Assembly: GCA_028282105.1 (NCBI GenBank)
Contig: JANQIO010000183.1
Location: forward strand, 1-34,340
Source: Halieaceae bacterium
Lineage (GTDB): Bacteria; Pseudomonadota; Gammaproteobacteria; Pseudomonadales; Halieaceae
Direction: 5' to 3'
DNA: 34,340 nucleotides
Every line of letters starts with the position of its first letter. Within the stretch, counting starts at the first letter, position 1. Shown here one piece after another: positions 19,321-26,959 of the stretch. Under the pieces are notes generated by a model, which did no database searches, was not told where the DNA came from, and worked only from the letters and a program-made list of their open reading frames with translations. The position numbers were made by a program, and so were the translations under genes.

Positions 19321-19439
19321 GCGGGTGCGGTGCGCGGGGCTCTTCCGGGACCGTATGCGGCCAGGACGGCCGCATCCGAGCGAGACATGGACGTCATGCT
19401 TTTAGCGTGTCCCGGTAGGGCCCCGCGTGCCGCGCACGC
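19321..19439 (+). ncRNA. Multi-stem structured RNA, TwoAYGGAY-like motif
   Basis: Four nested or adjacent stems can be read by hand. P1 pairs 19321-19340 with 19420-19439: 16 consecutive pairs (three G-U), one mismatch, then three more pairs. A 4x4 internal loop leads to P2, CCGGGAC (19345-19351) with GTCCCGG (19409-19415). P2 opens into two hairpins. P3 (19355-19375) has perfect 8-bp arms and loop AGGAC. P4 (19378-19401) has loop ATGGAC, closed by GAC/GTC. ATGGAC is an exact A-Y-G-G-A-Y loop; P3 carries a diverged form. A junction with two GGAY-loop hairpins matches my recollection of the Rfam TwoAYGGAY motif, reported from gammaproteobacteria. Strand is set by these loops. The function of that motif is not known to me. 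It lies between convergent genes. Confidence 0.6.
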
Positions 19440-19534
19440 GTCTTGTAGGCTCGATCAGTGACGGTCCAACTGTTCACCAGAAGCACTTGGGGGTTGCACC
19501 TTACCTAAGTAGCAACGTTGGGCAGGTGCTGGTG

Positions 19535-20161
19535 CTATATCAACTGCCAGTGGATGGCGTAGAGCACTGCCTGGGTGCGATCGCGGCAATTGAGTTTGGT
19601 GAGGACGTTGGAGACGTGGTTTTTGACCGTGCCTTCCGCCAGGTGAATGACTCCGGCGATCTCGCGATTGGAGAGGCCGCCTGCCACCAGTTTGAGGATT
19701 TCGCGTTCCTTGTTGCTGAGCAGGTCCGGGTCGGCCGGGGGCGCGTCGGCAATGCCGGTCGAGACCTGGGTTACCAGCCGTGGTTCGGCGATAAAGCCAC
19801 CTTCGGAGACAGTCTGGATGGCGTTGATCAGTTTCTCCAGTGACACATCCTTCAGCAGGAAGCCGTTGGCGCCGGCGGCCAGCGCGTCCATAAACAGTTG
19901 GTGGTCATCGAAGGTGGTCAACACCAGCACCGGCTGTGCGTTGCCGGCGCCGCGCAGTCGGCGAACCAGGCTGATGCCGTCGAGTTTTGGCATGCGAATA
20001 TCGCAGACCAGCACGTCCACCGGCAGTGTCTTAAGTAGTGCCAGTGCAGATTCGCCATCTTCGCACTGCCACTCCGTGGTGGCGACACCGGACAGCTCCA
20101 GTAGCCGCGCTATGCCTTCCCGGACCAGTGCCTGATCGTCGACCAGCCCGACGCGGATCAC
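19535..20161 (-). CDS. NarL/FixJ-family two-component response regulator
   Basis: A 208-residue regulator. The receiver domain (about 1-120) has the acidic pair Asp8-Asp9, phospho-acceptor Asp54 (VCDIRMP), Thr82 and Lys104. The C-terminal LuxR-type helix-turn-helix (about 145-205) reads LSNKEREILKLVAGGLSNREIA, followed by GTVKNHVSNVLTKL. It should bind DNA as a dimer once phosphorylated by the overlapping kinase gene. The start is GTG at 20161; it overlaps the kinase stop by four bases (GTGA), so translation is coupled. Closest known layouts are DesKR, LiaSR and similar pairs. The divergent DUF2141/carotenoid oxygenase operon beyond the dyad-rich region at 21293-21399 is the obvious target candidate. 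Confidence 0.94.
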   Translation of the reverse strand: MIRVGLVDDQALVREGIARLLELSGVATTEWQCEDGESALALLKTLPVDVLVCDIRMPKLDGISLVRRLRGAGNAQPVLVLTTFDDHQLFMDALAAGANGFLLKDVSLEKLINAIQTVSEGGFIAEPRLVTQVSTGIADAPPADPDLLSNKEREILKLVAGGLSNREIAGVIHLAEGTVKNHVSNVLTKLNCRDRTQAVLYAIHWQLI

Positions 20162-21273
20162 GCTTCGGCCCCCACCAGTTGGAGAGCGAGTTCACAACCA
20201 CCGGCCTCGACCTCCGTCAGCTTTGCCCTGCCACCGAAGGGCTCCAGGCGCTGGCCGATGTTGGCAAGGCCGAAGCCATTAACCGTCGGGCCCCGTAGCC
20301 CACGGCCGTTGTCGCGGATACGAAAACTGGAATCCCCATAGCTGATCTCGATACGGGTGGCTCCGCCGTGGCGAATAGCATTGTGGATGCCTTCCTGAAA
20401 GCAGAACACCAGTTGCTGCGCCAGTGTGGAATCCAGCTCCGGCAATGCGGAGGCCACAGTAATTTCAATGCCGGGTGTGAGCTTGTCCAACTGCCGAATA
20501 GCGCCCGCCAGGTCGCCGCGCTTTTCCTCTGACATGCGGCGGACGATGGTGCGGATGTCCTCCAGCAGATCACGCGCCAATGACTGGCTGCTGAGGACCT
20601 GAGGTTTGAGCGCGTCGGGTGCCTGGTGTGTCAACGCCTCCAGTTGCAGCTGCAGGGCGGTGAGCTGGTGGCCGATGGTGTCGTGCAGGTCGCCGGCAAT
20701 GCGGAGTCTCTCCTCGGCCTGGCTTTGCTGGGCCATGACCGCGCGGGCAGCCAGCAATTCACTGTTTTGGCGAGCAAGGGTTTCCTGCGTTTCAACCTCG
20801 CGCCGACGCGCCAGGCTTGAGGTGATAGCGAAGCCCTGCAGTGCCAGCAGGGTCAGCCAGCCGATCGCGTATTCGGCGAGCACGGACACGTCGTTGAGTA
20901 CAGCAGCATAGGACAAGTTGGCGATGACCAATAACAGCCAGCTCTGGCGTCGGCTCAGGTGGTACGGGGCGCTAGCCATCATCACCACTGAGAGGATCAG
21001 GGTTAAGGTGTCGCGAAACGTGACCAGCGCGATCAAAGAGAGCACAAACATCAGCATCACGCCCACGGCACCCTGGTGTGGCATCAGTGGAACCTGCTTT
21101 TTATATGCGCCCAGCAGGAAAGCCAGCGCGAAGGCGGTGTGCAGCATTACGCTGGGCCACAGCGCCTGGTATAGCGCAGTCACCGTGGCCACGAGGGCAA
21201 TGGCGAACAGCCCGGAGACGTTCAGCAGGCTTTCTTCCAGTGTCATGGAATGAGGTTTCATGGGCGCGATCAT
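20158..21273 (-). CDS. Sensor histidine kinase, DesK/LiaS-like (HisKA_3)
   Basis: About 371 residues from the ATG at 21273. Roughly six hydrophobic segments occupy residues 15-155, with only short loops, so the signal is probably read in or at the membrane, as in DesK. A coiled-coil linker (about 158-190) leads to the HisKA_3 dimerisation domain with phospho-acceptor His197 in GDLHDTIGHQ. An HATPase_c domain follows, with EGIHNAIRHGG, DNGRGL and GFGLANIGQRL. The open frame extends to 21396, but that part overlaps the dyad-rich intergenic region. Starts at 21273, 21261 and 21246 are all possible, and none has a strong ribosome site. It overlaps the regulator gene by four bases. Confidence 0.9.
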   Translation of the reverse strand: MIAPMKPHSMTLEESLLNVSGLFAIALVATVTALYQALWPSVMLHTAFALAFLLGAYKKQVPLMPHQGAVGVMLMFVLSLIALVTFRDTLTLILSVVMMASAPYHLSRRQSWLLLVIANLSYAAVLNDVSVLAEYAIGWLTLLALQGFAITSSLARRREVETQETLARQNSELLAARAVMAQQSQAEERLRIAGDLHDTIGHQLTALQLQLEALTHQAPDALKPQVLSSQSLARDLLEDIRTIVRRMSEEKRGDLAGAIRQLDKLTPGIEITVASALPELDSTLAQQLVFCFQEGIHNAIRHGGATRIEISYGDSSFRIRDNGRGLRGPTVNGFGLANIGQRLEPFGGRAKLTEVEAGGCELALQLVGAEA

Positions 21274-21292
21274 AATCCAGAACCGGTCCACG

Positions 21293-21399
21293 GGCACCGT
21301 GCCAGAAGTCATGGTGCGGTGGGACAGAGCGCATGACTTCCGGCACCTGTCCCGGCACATGGGATGGTGCACGCTAGACTGAGTGAACGAAGCCATCCC
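21293..21399. promoter_or_regulatory. Dyad-rich divergent control region between the kinase and DUF2141 genes
   Basis: Four inverted repeats are packed here. GGCAC-C-GTGCC is at 21293-21303. GTGCC-A-GAAGTCATG (21299-21313) faces CATGACTTC-C-GGCAC (21332-21346), giving 14 of 15 matched bases and an 18-bp spacer. GGGACAG (21321-21327) pairs with CTGTCCC (21347-21353), interlaced with the previous dyad. GGGATGG (21361-21367) pairs with CCATCCC (21393-21399). A -10-like TAGACT (21375-21380) without a good -35 faces the DUF2141 gene, as expected for an activator-dependent promoter. The neighbouring NarL-type regulator is the likely ligand of at least one dyad. Confidence 0.5.
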
Positions 21400-21416
21400 T
21401 TTATGGAGGACGCGTC

Positions 21417-21830
21417 ATGCGCAATGCACTACTTGGAATATCCAGCCTGGTGATGCTGGCACAGTCGGCAGCAGCAGCCGACCTGACCATTCTGGTGACA
21501 AACATCACCGAGCCTACGGGCGAGGTGAGGTGGGTGCTGTTTGACAGCGCAGAGCACTACAAAGCCGATGACAGCGCCCTGCTTGCAGTTCGCAACCGCG
21601 TCGACGGCGACAGCATGAAGGTGACCGTGCACGACCTGCCCGCCGGGCGCTATGCGATAAAGCTGTTTCACGATGCCAACAACAATGGTGAGCTGGACAG
21701 CAATATGTTGGGCATTCCGACGGAAGGCTACGGATTCAGCAACAATGCCGGGCGCTTCGGTCCGCCGTCATTCGAGGATGCTGCGGTCACCGTGGACGAA
21801 GACCTGCAGATCGAAATCCGGGTGCGCTAG
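21417..21830 (+). CDS. DUF2141-domain secreted protein
   Basis: A 137-residue exported protein. MRNALLGISSLVMLAQSAAAA is a Sec signal peptide, leaving a mature beta-rich domain of about 115 residues. The DUF2141 (PF09912) core is visible as DLPAGRYAIKLFHDANNNGELDSN, followed by GIPTEGYGFSNNA. The DANNNGELD stretch resembles a calcium-binding loop. The family's function is unknown. GGAGGA lies 7 nt before the ATG. It is the first gene of a two-gene operon: the carotenoid oxygenase start follows its stop by two bases. The strong ribosome site and adjacent two-component system suggest regulated, well-translated expression. Confidence 0.9.
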   Translation: MRNALLGISSLVMLAQSAAAADLTILVTNITEPTGEVRWVLFDSAEHYKADDSALLAVRNRVDGDSMKVTVHDLPAGRYAIKLFHDANNNGELDSNMLGIPTEGYGFSNNAGRFGPPSFEDAAVTVDEDLQIEIRVR

Positions 21831-21832
21831 CC

Positions 21833-23275
21833 ATGAACAGACGAGAGTTTTTGCAGGGGCTTGCCGCCCTGGTCGCCGCCCAGTCAACGTCGGGCTATCT
21901 GTGGGCCGAGGCGCCGCCGCCCTGGACGCTGGGCTTCGAAGGCGTGGAAGAGGACTTGCCGCCACGCGCTATGCGAGTGCGTGGCGAGTTTCCTGCCCAG
22001 TGCCGCGGCAGCCTCTATCGCAATGGTCCGGCGCTTTACGCCCGGGGCCTGCAGCGCTATCAGCACTGGTTCGACCCGGACGGCATGGTGCAGGCATTCC
22101 GGATTGCCGCTGGCAGCGTGGAACACCAGGGCCGGTTTGTACGCACTCACCGCTTTAAGCAGGAAGAGAAAGCCGGACGCTTTCTGCATGGCGGCGCCGG
22201 CACGAATTTCGAAGATGCCCTGCCTGTGCGTAACAATGAGAGCACCAACGTCGCCAACATCAATGTGCAACCCTTGAATGGTGAACTGCTGGCCATGTGG
22301 GAGGCGGGTTCTGCCTATCGCATCGACCCGGATAGCCTGGAGACCCTGGGCACCCTGGAGTTTGATGACAGTCTCAGGGGGGTACCGTTCTCGGCCCACC
22401 CGCACTTTGATGAGCGCGGCGAGCTCTGGAACATCGGCTCGGTGCTCTTTGCCCATCAGCCTACGCTGGTGCTTTATCACCTCGGCGCCGATGGCCGATT
22501 GCAGAAGTCAGCCGCAGTGCCCATGGATTTCCCGGGCTACATGCACGATTTCGTGTTGACGCCGCGCTACCTGATTGCCCTCAACAGCTCCGCAGTGTTG
22601 GGAGCTGGCGACAACTTTGTGGATCGCCTGCACTGGGAGCCGGAGCGGCCCAGCCAGTTGCTGGTGTTTGATCGCAATGACTTTTCACTGCGAGCTACCA
22701 TCGAGGTGCCGGCGACCTTTGTGTTCCACTTCGGCAACGGCTGGGAGGAGGGCGATAACATACACTTCACCGCCTGTGCTTACCGCGATATGGACATCGT
22801 CAGCGTCGGTATGTTCCGCCTGGCACAGCAGCAGCCCGGGCCCTATCACGACGCCTCTGCACTGGTGCACTACACGCTGTCGCTGTCCCCAGGTAGCGCT
22901 GAAACGACATCGCTGGGTATCGACATGGAGTTTCCCGGCTACGATACGCGGCGTCCGTTTTCGGCGCAGATGCTGTCCGGCGCTGCCGGGCAGGGCGAGG
23001 CCGACTCACGGCTGGCCTCCGCGGTGGTGCGGGTCGACCCGCGTACCGGAGACAGCGAGCGCTTTGACTACGGCGAGGGCGTAGTGGTGGAAGAGCCCCT
23101 GTTTGTCCCCGGCCCGGATGAGGGTTACCTGCTGCATAGCTTCCTGGACTACCGCCAGGGCCGCAGTGGCATTGCAGCGCTCAAGGCAGGGCGCCTGGCA
23201 GACGGACCGGTGGCAAGCGCAGACATGGAGCGCGTGCTGCCACTGGGCTTCCACGGCTGTTTTCTGCCGGCCTGA
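21833..23275 (+). CDS. Carotenoid oxygenase family protein with Tat signal
   Basis: A 480-residue carotenoid/apocarotenoid cleavage dioxygenase-like enzyme (PF03055). The four iron-ligand histidines are in family positions: His189 (SAHPHFD), His238 (GYMHDF), His299 (FVFHFGNG) and the C-terminal His474 (GFHGCF). The early motif RNGPALYARG and the segment NESTNVANINV are also characteristic. MNRREFLQGLAALVAAQ is a twin-arginine signal, so a folded, iron-loaded enzyme is exported to the periplasm. That is notable, because most bacterial members are cytoplasmic. Substrate could be a carotenoid, an apocarotenal or a stilbene/lignin phenol, and the sequence does not decide. It starts two bases after the DUF2141 stop. 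A hairpin at 23280-23294 closes the operon. Confidence 0.93.
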   Translation: MNRREFLQGLAALVAAQSTSGYLWAEAPPPWTLGFEGVEEDLPPRAMRVRGEFPAQCRGSLYRNGPALYARGLQRYQHWFDPDGMVQAFRIAAGSVEHQGRFVRTHRFKQEEKAGRFLHGGAGTNFEDALPVRNNESTNVANINVQPLNGELLAMWEAGSAYRIDPDSLETLGTLEFDDSLRGVPFSAHPHFDERGELWNIGSVLFAHQPTLVLYHLGADGRLQKSAAVPMDFPGYMHDFVLTPRYLIALNSSAVLGAGDNFVDRLHWEPERPSQLLVFDRNDFSLRATIEVPATFVFHFGNGWEEGDNIHFTACAYRDMDIVSVGMFRLAQQQPGPYHDASALVHYTLSLSPGSAETTSLGIDMEFPGYDTRRPFSAQMLSGAAGQGEADSRLASAVVRVDPRTGDSERFDYGEGVVVEEPLFVPGPDEGYLLHSFLDYRQGRSGIAALKAGRLADGPVASADMERVLPLGFHGCFLPA

Positions 23276-23279
23276 AAAC

Positions 23280-23294
23280 GGGGGCATTGCCCCC
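23280..23294. terminator. Bidirectional hairpin between convergent genes
   Basis: GGGGGC and GCCCCC are separated by ATT. The plus strand reads CATTTATC after it and the minus strand GTTTTC. It lies between the carotenoid oxygenase stop (23275) and the PPOX-family stop (23300), so it probably serves both genes with moderate strength. Confidence 0.65.
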
Positions 23295-23299
23295 ATTTA

Positions 23300-23869
23300 T
23301 CAGCTTTGTTCACGGGCTTCGGCGTCCTGCCTGGCGAACTCAGCGTAAGCCTGGGCGGTACCTGCCGCCATTTTGTCGCCGTCAAACGGAATCGACATTT
23401 CCGGCGTGAACTCCAGCACGATGCGTTCCGGTGTATCCAGGAAGCGGATGAACATTTCCGGGTCCAGGCCGGCAGTGAACTCGTTGCCTTCGTCTTCCCG
23501 CTGGGAGGCCTGCATGCCATCCGCCAGCAGGCGGTACATCCAGTGCTTGGTTTCCTGATCGTCGTGGATCACGGTGTGGCCTTTGTAGGTTACAGTCTTG
23601 CCGCCACCCATGGGGGTGCCCTTGCTGGTGATGACAATCGAGGAGCGACCGTCGCGGGCAATGGCCTTGATGCGCACCCGCTCTTTGGTGGCGGTCATCC
23701 ATATCTTGCCCTTGGCGGGTACGTAAGCCGTGGTTACGCCCAGCGGGTGGCCAGCCTTGTTGGCCCAGATGAAGGTGCATTCGCCGCCGGTTTTCACCAA
23801 CTCTTCTTCCCGCTCGGGGTCGAGGCGGTACTGTTTTACGTCGTCGTAATTGGTTGCTTGTTCACTCAT
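23300..23869 (-). CDS. Pyridoxamine 5'-phosphate oxidase-fold (PPOX) protein
   Basis: A 189-residue protein with a split-beta-barrel flavin-binding fold. The pattern near the N-terminus, ECTFIWANKAGHPLGVTTAYV, then GKIWMTATKERVRIKAIARDGRSSIVIT, follows PF01243-type FMN- or F420-binding oxidoreductases. The acidic C-terminal half (about 115-189) is family-specific. Substrate and cofactor cannot be told from sequence; there is no pyridoxine pathway gene nearby, so pdxH function is unlikely. The ATG at 23869 starts MSEQATNYDD. The gene is convergent with the carotenoid oxygenase gene and divergent from the small helical protein at 23929, with a shared 59-bp promoter interval. Confidence 0.75.
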   Translation of the reverse strand: MSEQATNYDDVKQYRLDPEREEELVKTGGECTFIWANKAGHPLGVTTAYVPAKGKIWMTATKERVRIKAIARDGRSSIVITSKGTPMGGGKTVTYKGHTVIHDDQETKHWMYRLLADGMQASQREDEGNEFTAGLDPEMFIRFLDTPERIVLEFTPEMSIPFDGDKMAAGTAQAYAEFARQDAEAREQS

Positions 23870-23928
23870 GTTGTCACTCTCAGTACTTGTCCTTACTATG
23901 CTGGTTCATCACGCGGAGGAGCTGGTGT

Positions 23929-24414
23929 ATGAACGCAGTCACGATTCCCAATTTTGGTGAGTTGCTCGCCGAGCACCTCGATGCCATGCCTCCCGAGGCC
24001 TATCCCTATATGCTTTCGCAGCTCGAGCGCACCGCGGCGGATCGCTATCGCGGATGGGCCGAGGCCGTGCCTGAGCATCGCGCCGGGCTGCTGGAGTGCG
24101 CCGCCCGCGAGGATGAGATTGCCGACCGGGTGGAAGCGCTGTTCCCACCCTCCGAGGCTCATCGCGCCCTGGTGAAGACAGCCATTCCCGCGGCGCGGGA
24201 TACCTACTACCAGGTGTTCTCGGAGTACTCGCCCATCGAGCAGATGACCATCCAGGCCAATGCCGAGCGCCAGGGCGCCGGGGCCTGGCAAAACCTCAAG
24301 CAGGCCTACCCCGAGCTGGGTGAGCAGCTCGATGAGCTGTCCGCTATCGAGCTGCAAAGCGCCGACTATCTCGACCAGCTACTTGGCCGGGTTCTCGAGC
24401 AGGTGCCTGCCTGA
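23929..24414 (+). CDS. Unassigned alpha-helical protein
   Basis: A 161-residue soluble protein that I do not recognise. It has no signal peptide or membrane segment, is rich in Ala, Glu and Leu, and should be nearly all helix: about five amphipathic helices, including LSQLERTAADRYRGWAEAV and GAWQNLKQAYPELGEQLDEL. The helix pattern and acidic residues recall four-helix-bundle proteins such as ferritin-like folds, but no complete metal-binding motif is evident. The ATG at 23929 has GGAGGA 9 nt upstream; the longer open frame from 23854 overlaps the divergent gene's start and is not used. Its codon use is like its neighbours', so it is a real chromosomal gene. Confidence 0.75.
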   Translation: MNAVTIPNFGELLAEHLDAMPPEAYPYMLSQLERTAADRYRGWAEAVPEHRAGLLECAAREDEIADRVEALFPPSEAHRALVKTAIPAARDTYYQVFSEYSPIEQMTIQANAERQGAGAWQNLKQAYPELGEQLDELSAIELQSADYLDQLLGRVLEQVPA

Positions 24415-24428
24415 CACTTTCGCGGCTG

Positions 24429-24508
24429 TCTCGAGACCTTTTCGAGACTTTCTCAAGCCCTGCTCAGTAGCTTCTCAAGATGGCGCGGGCTGAAAACCAG
24501 CCCGCGCC
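24429..24508. repeat. Degenerate short tandem repeats and an 11-bp hairpin
   Basis: After the stop at 24414, TCGAGAC occurs twice (24431-24437, 24442-24448) and TTCTCAAG twice (24450-24457, 24472-24479), giving a degenerate run of about 11-bp units. A perfect 11-bp hairpin follows: GGCGCGGGCTG/CAGCCCGCGCC with loop AAAAC (24482-24508). It lies 14 nt beyond the TonB receptor stop on the other strand. Neither side has a long T-run, so termination would be weak. Confidence 0.5.
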
Positions 24509-24521
24509 TCGATGACGCCGC

Positions 24522-26816
24522 CTAGAAGTTGAAGGCGAACTCCACGCCGTAGTTCTCACCCTGGCTCCAGTAGCCCCAGGAGGTCAGCCCGGGAATACGG
24601 GTTACCACCTGCTCACGCTCATCGGTCACGTTACGGCCGTAAGCGGTGACGCGGTAGCGGCCGTCGTTCCAGATGTAGTTCAGGTTGATATCCAGGTTGT
24701 CGATGGAGTCCAGCTGACCCAGCGGGTCGTTGCTGTTGGGGTTGGGATCGATCGGTGCCGGGCCGGCAATCGTCTGGACCTCATCGCGCCAGCGGTAGGA
24801 GGCGAAGGCCACCAGTTCACCGGGGCCGATCTGCATGGTGTAGCTGGTATTGACCCCAATCGTGTGCTCCGGCGTGTTGCGCGGCTCCAGGTAGGAGTTG
24901 TCCGTGATGATACCGTCGCCGGTAATGTCGGCGACAAAGTCATCGAACTCGGCATCCAGGTAGCCATAGGACAGGCGCACATTCCAGGCTTCGGTCACCT
25001 GCATCTGGAACTCCAGCTCGGCGCCAAAGATTTCCAGCGTCGACGCATTCCGCACCACCGTGGCGACGTTACTCAGGTCAATCGGGATGAGAATCTCTTC
25101 CTGCTTGTCTTCGTAGTCGTTAAAGAAGATGGTGGGATTGAAGATGATGCGGCCGTTGGCCCAGGTGCTCTTCATGCCCAGTTCATAGGTGTTTACGAAC
25201 TCGGGATCGTAGGTCGGGTCGATATCGAAGTTGGCCTGGCGGCCAAAGAAACCACCGGACTTGAAGCCTTCCGAGTAGGAGGCAAACAGCATCACGTCGT
25301 CGTTGTACTGGTACTGCACGCCAATCCGCGGCAGGGCCTCTGACCAGTCGTCATCGAAGAACTCGAAGTTGAGGTCCGGCACCGGATCGCCATTCTCATA
25401 GAAGGTGCCGTCGCCGCCCTTGAAGTCCTTTTCCTCATAGGTATAGCGAATGCCGGCACTCAGGCTCCACTTGTCGTTGATATCCCAGTCCACCGAGGCG
25501 AAACCGGCATACGACGTGGTGTTCTGGTTCTGGCCGTTATAGTTGATGGAGTTGGGTGTGAGGCTGAAGGGCGGGTTGCCCTGGGGTATACCCAGCAGTT
25601 CCAGTGTGTAGTTGAGCTCGTGCACGTTCCAGCGCTGCTCGTAGCCCACATCCCAGTAGAAGCCACCCACAATCACCGTGAGGTTGTCGTTGATGTCGGC
25701 CGTGACGCGCAGCTCCTGGCTGGTCTGGTTCCAATCGTTGAAATAGTCGAAGAACAGCAGGTTCGCCGGTGAGCCGTCGAACTCGATCCGGTACTCCTCG
25801 TTCATCTCGCGGCGACCGGTGATAGATGTGATCAGGAAGTTGTCGAACTCCCAGTTCATGGTGACGATATACGTATCGTACTCACTGTCGTTGGTATTGC
25901 GGTCGTTGGTGGAGTTGTTGTCCTGGTCACTGCCGGTGTCGGAGGTCTGGCAGCCAATGGGCCAGAAAATACCCTCAAGCTGGCAGGTGAGATCTTCCGG
26001 CTGGTTCATGTTGGTGTAGGCGCCGGTGTCCGTCTCGTCCTCCATCTTCTCGTAGTGGAACTTGATGTCGAAGTTCTCGGTGGGGCGCCACTCCGTGGCG
26101 AAGCCGTACAGCAGCTTGTCGTCGCCCCAGGCGTCTTCCCCATTGAGGGTGCTGTTTTCCACCCAGCCGTCGCTGTTGATGCTGGCGGCAAACAAACGCG
26201 TACCGAGTTTGTCCTCGATCATCGGTACGTTGAGCACCCCGCGGAAGTCCTCCCGGCCATCGTCGCCCGCCGTGAGGATCATCTCACCGCCCCATTCCAT
26301 GGTGACGTCGTTGCGAATGATGTTGAGTACGCCGCCGGTGGTGTTCTTACCGTGCAGGGTGCCCTGGGGACCGCGTAGCACCTCGACCCGCTGGGTGTCG
26401 AAGTTCTGCAGCAGCGCACCACTGGAGGTACCCAGGTAGAGGCCGTCCATGATGACGCCAATGGATGGGTCCAGCGTTTTGTCCGTTTCCTGGTAGGACA
26501 CGCCGCGGATACTGATGGCGGCGCCCCCCGGTATACCGGCGGTATTGCGGATGTACACGTTGGGGGTGAAGGACTGGATGTCCTCCAGCCGGCGGATGCT
26601 GGCCTCCTTGAGCTCCTTCCCGACCGAGGTTACGGAGATGGGTACATCCTGGATAGATTCCTCCCGTTTCCGGGCGGTAACGATCACTTCTTCCAGCGTC
26701 GCCTGAGCCTGGGCCACCGGGCTAACCAGTGGTCCTGCCAGCAGGGCGATAGCGGGAAGAGCAGCCGCAATGGGCTTGAGCACGAAGTGTGGCTGTGAAG
26801 TTCTACTAGACTCCAT
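24522..26816 (-). CDS. TonB-dependent outer-membrane receptor
   Basis: A 764-residue active-transport channel for a scarce or bulky nutrient. A signal peptide ending near SPVAQAQA precedes a TonB-box-like EEVIVTARKREESIQDVPISV (split around residue 45). The plug domain follows (about 55-165), with QSFTPNVYIRNTAGIPGGAAISIRGV, VEVLRGPQGTLHGKNTTGG and NIIRND. A 22-strand barrel ends in GVEFAFNF with the terminal aromatic residue of outer-membrane proteins. The TARKREES subtype is abundant in sphingomonads and marine gammaproteobacteria that use steroids, terpenoids or other hydrophobic compounds, but ligand cannot be read directly. GAGGG lies about 8 nt before the ATG. It is divergent from DUF3604 and crotonase genes, which suggests a shared substrate. 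Confidence 0.95.
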   Translation of the reverse strand: MESSRTSQPHFVLKPIAAALPAIALLAGPLVSPVAQAQATLEEVIVTARKREESIQDVPISVTSVGKELKEASIRRLEDIQSFTPNVYIRNTAGIPGGAAISIRGVSYQETDKTLDPSIGVIMDGLYLGTSSGALLQNFDTQRVEVLRGPQGTLHGKNTTGGVLNIIRNDVTMEWGGEMILTAGDDGREDFRGVLNVPMIEDKLGTRLFAASINSDGWVENSTLNGEDAWGDDKLLYGFATEWRPTENFDIKFHYEKMEDETDTGAYTNMNQPEDLTCQLEGIFWPIGCQTSDTGSDQDNNSTNDRNTNDSEYDTYIVTMNWEFDNFLITSITGRREMNEEYRIEFDGSPANLLFFDYFNDWNQTSQELRVTADINDNLTVIVGGFYWDVGYEQRWNVHELNYTLELLGIPQGNPPFSLTPNSINYNGQNQNTTSYAGFASVDWDINDKWSLSAGIRYTYEEKDFKGGDGTFYENGDPVPDLNFEFFDDDWSEALPRIGVQYQYNDDVMLFASYSEGFKSGGFFGRQANFDIDPTYDPEFVNTYELGMKSTWANGRIIFNPTIFFNDYEDKQEEILIPIDLSNVATVVRNASTLEIFGAELEFQMQVTEAWNVRLSYGYLDAEFDDFVADITGDGIITDNSYLEPRNTPEHTIGVNTSYTMQIGPGELVAFASYRWRDEVQTIAGPAPIDPNPNSNDPLGQLDSIDNLDINLNYIWNDGRYRVTAYGRNVTDEREQVVTRIPGLTSWGYWSQGENYGVEFAFNF

Positions 26817-26858
26817 TTTTATACCCTCTAGTTATTATTAAGCGATGGGATAAAAAAC

Positions 26859-26886
26859 AGTCTAGTCTGATTGATAATTACGGCAA
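26859..26886 (-). promoter_or_regulatory. Putative sigma-70 promoter of the TonB receptor gene
   Basis: On the minus strand TTGCCG (26886-26881) and TAGACT (26864-26859) are separated by 16 bp. Each matches consensus at four of six positions. The direct duplication AGACTAGACT overlaps the -10. The predicted start is about 35 nt before the ATG at 26816. Confidence 0.4.
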
Positions 26887-26959
26887 GCACTTTTTGATCG
26901 CCCGGCAATAATTTACATTCCGGACACAGCATGTCGCCTGCCCCACGCGGAATAATAAT

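Noticed and set aside
19182-19397. A 71-residue minus-strand open frame downstream of katG
   Set aside because: It runs through the structured RNA element and has no ribosome-binding site or recognisable domain. The frame is explained by the conserved RNA sequence.
19321-19439. Group II intron fragment or integron attC site after a terminator
   Set aside because: Group IIC introns do insert after terminators, but there is no reverse transcriptase and no domain V, and the attC core-site pattern is absent. The two-hairpin architecture fits an RNA motif better.
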